From Escarpia spicata (lineage: Eukaryota; Annelida; Polychaeta; Sabellida; Siboglinidae): DNA of 64,000 nt. The notes beneath the pieces are model-generated. The model did not search any database. It was not told where the DNA came from and saw only the letters and a list, made by a program, of their open reading frames with translations. This document shows, piece by piece, positions 56,801-64,000 of this stretch; the stretch's first letter is position 1; each line of letters opens with the position of its first letter. The DNA lies in contig OZ023205.1 of the NCBI GenBank assembly GCA_963995525.1, forward strand, positions 44,591,204-44,655,203, read 5' to 3'. A program made the position numbers and the translations under genes.

Positions 56801-58255
56801 GCCATTAAAACAACTACTGTCTACTGGCTGTGATCAGCCTCAGAAACCTCATTAATCCTTCTCTACCACGATCTGGTCAGCCGTACACTGCTCCTGAGGT
56901 CGACATACAATTAAGTCTCCGTCTTCCCATTTTCCTAGTTATCTGTAATCAAAGTCATTACTAAATAACTATACCCAAACATGTAAATCAGTTTACATCG
57001 AAGGATGCACAATTCTCTTTCCCATATCATGGTACAATTATAAATTGAAAGTATTGCTTTATAATGTATAAATATACGGCTGTAGGTTGGAACTTACCCA
57101 AACAGCATGTGGTGTTACTGTAACATTAAACGTTGGCACACTGACTGTGGCAGTTGGTGGCAGTTATTCCCGCCCACTGACCACACGTGACCACTGTGCC
57201 TTGAGTAAAATTTAGATTTAAACAACTCAATACTTACTAATAAGACCAGCAACCTGTAAAATAAGTAGAACTAGCTGCAGGAGAAATAAGTAGAATAATA
57301 AATAATTAATGAAATATATTCTCCAAGATTTGTTAAGTTACCTGGGTGCTGCCATGTGTGATGATTTTTTAAACTAGACCACCTGCCAACTACTATACGG
57401 GACGACGTGACAGTATTCCATACGTATACGTATACTATATTTAGAATAGGGCGTATATACCTCATCAATGCATACTACTAAATATTAATAAGTATATTTT
57501 ACTAATTACATCGCCTGGAGTGACTTAAATTAGAAGTCCCGCTATGTCATGGCAGTCTTCCGCACTTGTAGCTGTAGATACAGGTATATATAGTTAAATT
57601 CACGCCTTTGGTTCGCTGAAGTAGAATGAGTACGCTATTTAATTTATTTACATATAATTTCACTGAATTTGTCCAGCATTTGAAGACATAGCTGCACGGT
57701 AATTTGTTGAAATCCAAAGACACAGTTTTTTTGCAGTTTGCCAAACAAACTTTTAATAATAATTTACTTCCAACATAACTGAAATCCAGAGATGTTATCT
57801 AGTTAGACAAATGGGTATTCCATGACTGTCCTCCCCTCAGACATTATCCATGTCGGTGGACACCGATATCACTAGAAGAGCTTCTTCTTTGTTTGTTGTA
57901 TCCAGCTCTGGTTGATTGCAGAAGCTTGTTTATTGCACTTAATGACGCTTCCCTGCTGACATCAAATGAGTGTTGGAGCTCTGTCCCAGTGGCTTGTCCC
58001 ATCAGCGCACTGTTCACCCCTTGAGTGGAGTAGTGGATGTGATAATTGCCCTAACAAATAGGGCAGTATATTATTTCAGGCCTCTGTCCAGCAGCACTTA
58101 TAGGCTTAGAATTTGATGAAGTCCTCAGATCAAACTCAGTCTAAGATGGTATGAGATAGCTCCTGCCTGGTGCAAGGATTAATGGATAATTGGATTAACG
58201 GTTTTCAACTTCTACAGGTGATTGCAATTGTACCAGCATTTCCAACACAAATACC

Positions 58256-58461
58256 ACCCGCACACATGCACTCTCGCACGCACGTGCGCGCACACACGCG
58301 CACACGCACACACGCACACACACGCACACACACGCGCACACACACGCACACACACACGCACACACACACACGCACACACACACACGCGCACACACACGCA
58401 CACACACGCGCACACACACGCACGCACACGCACACACACGCACACACACGCACACACACAA
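58256..58461 (+). repeat. Interrupted (CA)n/(CG) microsatellite
   Basis: About 200 bp of ACACAC with frequent CGCA interruptions. The four long frames over it on both strands are artefacts. Confidence 0.97.
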
Positions 58462-59949
58462 TGAATATGCACACATTGGTATAACGTTGGCCCTACATAA
58501 ATACCACACAAACGTGTAACATGACGCTTGTAGAGTTTCACTGTACAGTAAAAAAGTGTATATAATTACAAAGGTTTGGTCTCCGTGATATAGCATCTTC
58601 TGTATTGTCGGTAGTTTTCAAAAAGTTGTCCCATCCATATTGTGTCCTTGTAACTATTGCCTAATAAAAGTTGCGGCATATAATTTAACAATAAAAGTGT
58701 TTATTTAAAATAGGCATTTTGACGCAACTGTCCGGCAAATATGAAAGACTTTAGTGTATGCTACATTTTTTTATTGTGTTGGTTCAAATAGTGGTACAAA
58801 TTGGTGTAATCTCCGTAATGGATTTGAACCGCACATGACACGGGGGAACCGTTATGTGAATAAACAAGATACATTACCATGGCAATTGAGATTTATTAAA
58901 ATTTTAATTAAAAGAAAAATATTATCCTAATTACAACCGTTACTTCTGTAGACTTCGTCAAAGTTGACTTTGAAAATTGTGGCAAAACCCGTTAGGGAGA
59001 TGACGCTTTCTTTTCAGGATATTTTTCCAAGGAACAATCTACAGCTGTAGTTGTTTTACTTGGCTATTTGATATGTTATTCATCCTAGGAAACTATATTA
59101 TTTTGCATATTAGTCGATTTCCTGTTGCAACGCAATAATGCGCAATTGCGGATAGCGGGTTGTTTTTCATCTCGGTAACGCATCATCTCCGTAACGCTTC
59201 GCTCTTGGAAACCGGATAACCAGAAGACCAGGGCTGTCACTGGCCGTTTCAATGTAGAAAAACCATTACTGTCAACAGTTTAACCAACAAGTGCAATTGC
59301 ATGAATCTCGGCATAATAGTTTTGCTCTCTCAAAATTATTAATGATTTGACAATACATTATGTAAGGAACGTTCTTTATCCCCACAAGATGGTGTATAAT
59401 ATTTAAAAATGGGTTCATGAAAGTTACTGTTTCACTTATTACTTGAATAAACAAAATTATTAAATTATATATGACGGGCAGGCATATATGCAATGCCACT
59501 GACTGGATGTCTCGGGACAGTGCAGTCTTCCAGTGTGATCTGCGTGACGTTGAGTTGAGTTTACGTCTTATGTTACCCAATAATAAAGCCATTAACTAAT
59601 TAAACCAGCTGTATATTATTGATTTTGACTAGTTGTCGTATCTGTAGTAAAATGGAAAGTGAGAGTTTGCCATCCTGTGATGCAATGATGCTATATTTAA
59701 TTTATAGTGAAACGATCGATACACCACTTCTCTGTTACACCAACAATATAATTATAATAATGATACTTTCAAGTAGTAAGGCGCCGGAACCGGGGGGGGG
59801 GGGGCTTTTGGGGAGGGGGTCTTTTGAGGAGGGGGCTGAACCATTTCAATTCAATCCAATAACTAACATTCCGAGAACGGTAGAGGTCTAACCAAAACGA
59901 AGACGTAACGTAACGTTAAAGGAACGTCTATATTATTAAACAGTCTTTC

Positions 59950-60030
59950 TTTGTATGTATGTGTGTATGTGCGTACGTACGTACGTACGTATGTATGCAT
60001 GCATGCATGCATGCATGTTTGTTTGTTTGC
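59950..60030 (+). repeat. Simple repeats (GTAC)n, (TGCA)n and (TTTG)n
   Basis: GTACGTACGTACGTACGTAT followed by GCATGCATGCATGCATGCAT and TTGTTTGTTTG. Confidence 0.95.
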
Positions 60031-60859
60031 ACCACCACATCTCCGTTAGTTTTGCATGTATCGGGCTGAAATGTTGCGTGTGATCTAGCGGGCCCATTGG
60101 GGTGTCCGTAGATTTTGACATTTTCGAAACTCGTCCGGGGGGTGGAGAACCGATAGGTGCTCAATATTTCAAAAGGGTGTACGTGGAGTTGCAGCCGTGG
60201 AATTTCATGTTTTTGTATATCATCGTAAAGATAATTAAGTTATAAGTTATTAACATTTCAAAATCGTGAACGCGTAACACTGCCGCAATTCTGCCTGTTG
60301 CTGGCCACGTCAGCATGAGCGCGGAGCGCGTGTCTATTTCTTAAAAAACAACACAACAAACAAAGTAACATTCCAGCATATAGGCCAGGTTTGTCCTACA
60401 ACTAGGCCAGTAACCAGGTACCATTTATCAATGTGTGTAGGCTAGAAACATCTGGGATTGGTTTGGTCGGTTTGGTTTGGGTGAGATTAAAATGTAGGGC
60501 ATTTGAGGTTTGGTCTAATTTTAGTATTCATAATATTATTATTCATGATTTCAGGATGGATCACATTCCAGTGTACAAGATTGTGGGAGTGCTCCCTAAG
60601 ATTTTATTTATAGATATAATTACACGTGGTTTTATCTGCACAATTTCTTTTTCTCCCGTGCAAAGCCGAGCAACTAGAACATTCATCTGGGGCAGTGGGG
60701 ATCTCAAGGATTGCAATTTTCAAAACAGTATTTGAGCGAGCGACTGCCGTTTTTCCATGAGCAACGCCGAGCAACTCGGTTAGTTATAGATTATATCTAA
60801 CTAGCCGAGTTTAATCTATTTTATTGTTTTAATAGCTTGCATGTATACTTGTGTTCCGA

Positions 60860-62951
60860 CAACGTTAGTGAGATCAAAACGTTTCTAATCAAATAAAAAA
60901 CTAACGTTCCGGAAACGATAGAAATCGAACAGTTTAAAACCAAACCAAAAACTAACGTCCCGGCAACGTTAGAAATAAAACAGTTTAAAATCAAACCAAA
61001 ACCTAACGTTCCGGCAACGTTAGAGATGTAACTGTTTAAAATCAAACCCAAAACTAACGTTCCGGCAACGCTAGAGATCAAACAGTTTCAAATCAAACCA
61101 AAAACTAACGTTCCTACAACGTTATTGATCTAACTGCTTAAAATCGAACCAAAACGAACGTTTCGGCAACGTTAGAGATCTAACTGTTTAACATCAAACT
61201 AAAAACGAACGTTCCGGCAACGTTAGAGATCTAACTGTTTAACATCAAATTAAAAACGAACGTTCCGGCAACGTTAGAGATTTAACTGTTTTAAATCAAA
61301 CCAAAAAGGAACGTTCCGGCAACGTTAGAGATCTAACTGTTTATCATCAAACTAAAAACGAACGTTCCGGCAAAGTTAGAGATCAAATAATTTCAAATCA
61401 AACCAAAAACTAACGTTCCGACAACGTTAGAGATTTAACTGTTTTAAATCAAACCAAAAAGGAACGTTCCGGCAACGTTAGAGATCTAACTGTTTTAAAT
61501 CATACCAAAAACCAACGTTTCGACAACGTTAGAGATCTAACTGTTTTAAATTAAACCAAAAACTAACGTTCCAGCAACGTTAGAGATCAAACAGTTTCAA
61601 ATCAAACCAAAAATTAACGTTCCGACTACGTTAGAGATCTAACTGTTTAAAATCAAACCAAAAACGAACGTACCGACAACGTTAGAGATCTAACTGTTTT
61701 AAGTCAAACCAAAAACGAACGTTTCGGCAACGTTAGAGGTCTAACTGTTTAAAATCAAACCAAAAACTAACGTTCCGGCAACGTTAGAGATCTAACTGTT
61801 TTAAATCAAACCCAAAATGGACGTTTCGGCAACGTTACAGATCTAACTGTTTAAAATCAAACCAAAACCTAACGTTCCGGCAACGCTAGAGATCAAACAG
61901 TTTCAAATCAAACCAAAAACTAACGTTCCTACAACGTTATTGATCTAACTGCTTAAAATCGAACCAAAACGAACGTTTCGGCAACGTTAGAGATCTAACT
62001 GTTTAACATCAAACTAAAAATGAACGTTCCGGCAACGTTAGAGATCTAACTGTTTAAAACCAAACCAAAAACGAACGTTCCGGCAACGTTAGAGATTTAA
62101 CTGTTTTAAATCAAACCAAAAAGGAACGTTCCGGCAACGTTAGAGATCTAACTGTTTAACATCAAACTAAAAACGAACGTTCCGGCAAAGTTAGAGATCA
62201 AACAATTTCAAATCAAACCAAAAACTAACGTTCCGACAACGTTAGAGATTTAACTGTTTTAAATCAAACCAAAAAGGAACGTTCCGGCAACGTTAGTGAT
62301 CTAACTGTTTTAAATCATACCAAAAACCAACGTTTCGACAACGTTAGAGATCTAACTGTTTTAAATTAAACCAAAAACTAACGTTCCAGCAACGTTAGAG
62401 ATCAAACAGTTTCAAATCAAACCAAAAATTAACGTTCCGACTACGTTAGAGATCTAACTGTTTAAAATCAAACCAAAAACGAACGTACCGACAACGTTAG
62501 AGATCTAACTGTTTTAAGTCAAACCAAAAACGAACGTTTCGGCAACGTTAGAGGTCTAACTGTTTAAAATCAAACCAAAAACTAACGTTCCGGCAACGTT
62601 AGAGATCTAACTGTTTTAAATCAAACCCAAAATGGACGTTTCGGCAACGTTACAGATCTAACTGTTTAAAATCAAACCAAAACCTAACGTTCCGGCAACG
62701 TTAGAGATCAAACAGTTTCAAATCAAACCAAAAACTAACGTTCCGACTACGTTAGAGATCTAACTGTTTAAAATCAAACCAAAAACTAACGTCCCGGCAA
62801 CGTTAGAGATCAAACCGTTTTAAATCAAACCAAAAACGAACGTTCTGGCAACGTTAGAAATCAAACAGTTTCAAACCAAACCAAAAACTAACGTTCCGGT
62901 AACGTTAGAGATCTAACAGTAACCAAAATCGAACTGTTCTAACCAAATGCA
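60860..62951 (+). repeat. Right array: 51-bp tandem repeat with AACGTT palindromes
   Basis: About 40 units of 51 bp, each containing GTTCCGGCAACGTTAGAG, ATCTAACTGTTT and AAATCAAACCAAAAAC words. Within it a segment of about 815 bp (near 16 units) starting about 61040 is repeated at about 61856. Confidence 0.95.
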
Positions 62952-62986
62952 AACGTTATATTAACGTTTACCTGCTATCTGGGATG
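62952..62986 (-). repeat. Right terminal inverted repeat
   Basis: Inverted copy of 52901-52935, ending TGCTATCTGGGATG. Confidence 0.9.
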
Positions 62987-63667
62987 CAATTCATAAAAGG
63001 GCTTTAGTGCCAGGTTTAAGGTATATTATAACTATTTTTTCTTTTCTTTTCCTATTTTTACACATAAAAAAACAAAACATTAAAGCAAGGTGTTGATAAC
63101 AACAGTATCAGTACATATAATAAATAGCACGGTAAATTAATTGACATGTGTCATACAACGACATGTGTATCAACTGTGAACATACATGTATGTATCACAT
63201 ATGTATGTTTGTTCAAATTTTTCTTTGAAAGATAAATCATATGTTATATAGTTTGTGTCTGCGATGCATAAGACCAAGGTAAGTCTAGTTAGCATAGATA
63301 CACAATTTATTTATTTATTGCAGTGATGTACAGACACGAAACGACAGACGCAGGCCATCCTGCGAATGGCCAAGTGTAGGCTGTGCGAATAGCTGTGGCC
63401 GCAGACCTCTGCCGGCAATCGCTGATAATTCTAACAACTTCCGGTGCACCGTGCATCAGATTTTTCTCTTCTTGTCCACTTGTTTTTGAGATCGTAATTT
63501 TGCTGGGTACGTGCTTGTAACATATACGTTGCAGCGACTAATGTGCAGATTTGATTCCAAGTATGAGTAGAGCTGTTGACATTATCCCAGTGACAATGCT
63601 ACTTGTCTAGCACTATTGCAAGTGCAATGCCTGGCTGAATCCGAATCGACGAAAGAGTAAAAACCCA
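62987..63667. other. Intergenic, no gene recognised
   Basis: Contains ATACATGTATGTATCACATA-type palindromic words and a TTTATTTATTTATTG stretch at 63308. Nothing coding is recognised. Confidence 0.4.
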
Positions 63668-63825
63668 TTTACGCAGTGCAACAACTTGAACAAGTCAACA
63701 ACCGATATGAAAGAATATGGCCAGAATAACCTTCTGACAGTTATTGATTACTCACCAGATTATTGGATGAGTTATAAAGTGCAAATATTAACAAAGAAAT
63801 GAGGGCCAGTTGAACTTCAGGTAGG
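63668..63825 (-). repeat. Diverged relative of Ngaro-like repeat B
   Basis: TTTACGCAGTGCAACAA, GGCCAGAATAACCTTCTGAC, ATTGGATGAGTT and GAGGGCCAGTTGA line up with the first half of 42071-42390 with many substitutions. It indicates another, older element of the family at or beyond this point. Confidence 0.75.
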
Positions 63826-64000
63826 GTGGTCGGACCAAAATTTTGTTTCGTAAAAAAAAATGTGTTCTCATTTTTCCCTGATAGTAGTCACTATAAGAAG
63901 TACAACGGTAGTTGTTTCATGTATCTAAGTGAAATATAAAAAAAACTACAGCTTGGTAAAGTTTCAAATTTCATGACATTTTCTGACGGTTTTCTGACAG
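63826..64000. other. Window end, nothing recognised
   Basis: AT-rich, no feature supported. Confidence 0.4.

Larger units (their letters stand above)
53801..60859. other. Interior of the inverted-repeat element, no transposase recognised
   Basis: Mostly AT-rich. It holds the (CA)n tract, a G8 run and CGTAC/TGCATG tracts (59960-60020), an array-like relic with AACGTAACGTTAAAGGAACG at about 59905, and short frames without family matches. A possible exon at 57835-58140 (minus) is described under findings. Confidence 0.5.
52901..62986. mobile_element. 10-kb terminal-inverted-repeat element with AACGTT-rich subterminal arrays
   Basis: The ends 52901-52935 and 62952-62986 are inverted copies (33 of 35 positions), built from CATCCCAGATAGCA, three variable bases and AAACGTTAATATAACGTT. 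Just inside each end lies a long AACGTT-rich array (52936-53800 and 60860-62951). The 7-kb interior has no recognisable transposase on either strand, so it is probably non-autonomous or foldback-like. Flanking duplication is unclear: only AT/AT next to CCCAGATA matches. Confidence 0.75.

Noticed and set aside
58170..58596. Several open frames of 80-133 codons on both strands
   Set aside because: They are translations of the (CA)n/(CG) microsatellite (His/Thr/Ala or Cys/Val runs), not genes.
60860..62951. Regularly spaced repeats considered as a CRISPR array
   Set aside because: Units are contiguous 51-bp satellite copies without unique spacers, in eukaryotic DNA next to a transposon end. No cas gene is present.
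52901..62986. A target-site duplication of the inverted-repeat element
   Set aside because: Tested several boundaries. Only the dinucleotide AT matches on both sides, which is not informative.

Overview
The window is nuclear DNA from a multicellular animal, most likely an AT-rich marine invertebrate genome. Reasons: it carries several classes of eukaryotic transposable element, a plausible GT-AG intron, long (CA)n/(TG)n microsatellites and almost no dense coding. The species cannot be fixed from sequence alone. I see no bacterial operons, no CRISPR array and no intact conserved host gene.

Layout. 0.1-4.4 kb: a Gypsy LTR retrotransposon broken by frameshifts and stops. 4.9-20.3 kb: a patchwork of dispersed repeats (including a histone-type 3' stem-loop and clusters of a 26-27 bp CTATCTTTTAACATGG minisatellite), one intron-containing zinc-finger gene candidate (9.3-10.8 kb), truncated CR1/L2-type tails, and a Polinton-like fragment cut by a CR1/L2 insertion (16.1-17.5 kb). 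20.3-21.3 kb: a decayed non-LTR reverse transcriptase. 23.6-27.4 kb: an R2-like element (zinc finger and Myb-like domain, reverse transcriptase, restriction-like endonuclease) abutting a (TG)n tract. 30.8-35.5 kb: a PIF/Harbinger deletion derivative with TAA target duplications, interrupted by a second Gypsy element with 139-147 bp LTRs and a GCGC target duplication. 36.3-36.7 kb: a second HARBI1-like fragment on the minus strand. 37.7-40.5 kb: decayed unknown coding sequence.

The best preserved unit is at 42.07-49.49 kb (minus strand). It is a tyrosine-recombinase-class (Ngaro/DIRS-like) retrotransposon with split direct repeats that look identical by eye, and open gag, RT-RNase H and SGNH-hydrolase frames. 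No tyrosine recombinase gene is visible between its ends. Intact proteins and matching repeats suggest recent movement, so it may depend on a recombinase supplied in trans. A diverged copy of one of its terminal repeats lies at 63.67 kb.

52.90-62.99 kb is bounded by a 35-bp terminal inverted repeat (33/35 matches). Just inside each end lies a long array rich in the palindrome AACGTT: about 0.9 kb on the left, about 2.1 kb of 51-bp units on the right. The 7-kb interior shows no recognisable transposase. This looks like a foldback-like or non-autonomous DNA transposon. No conserved cellular pathway is encoded; the genes work together only inside each mobile element.
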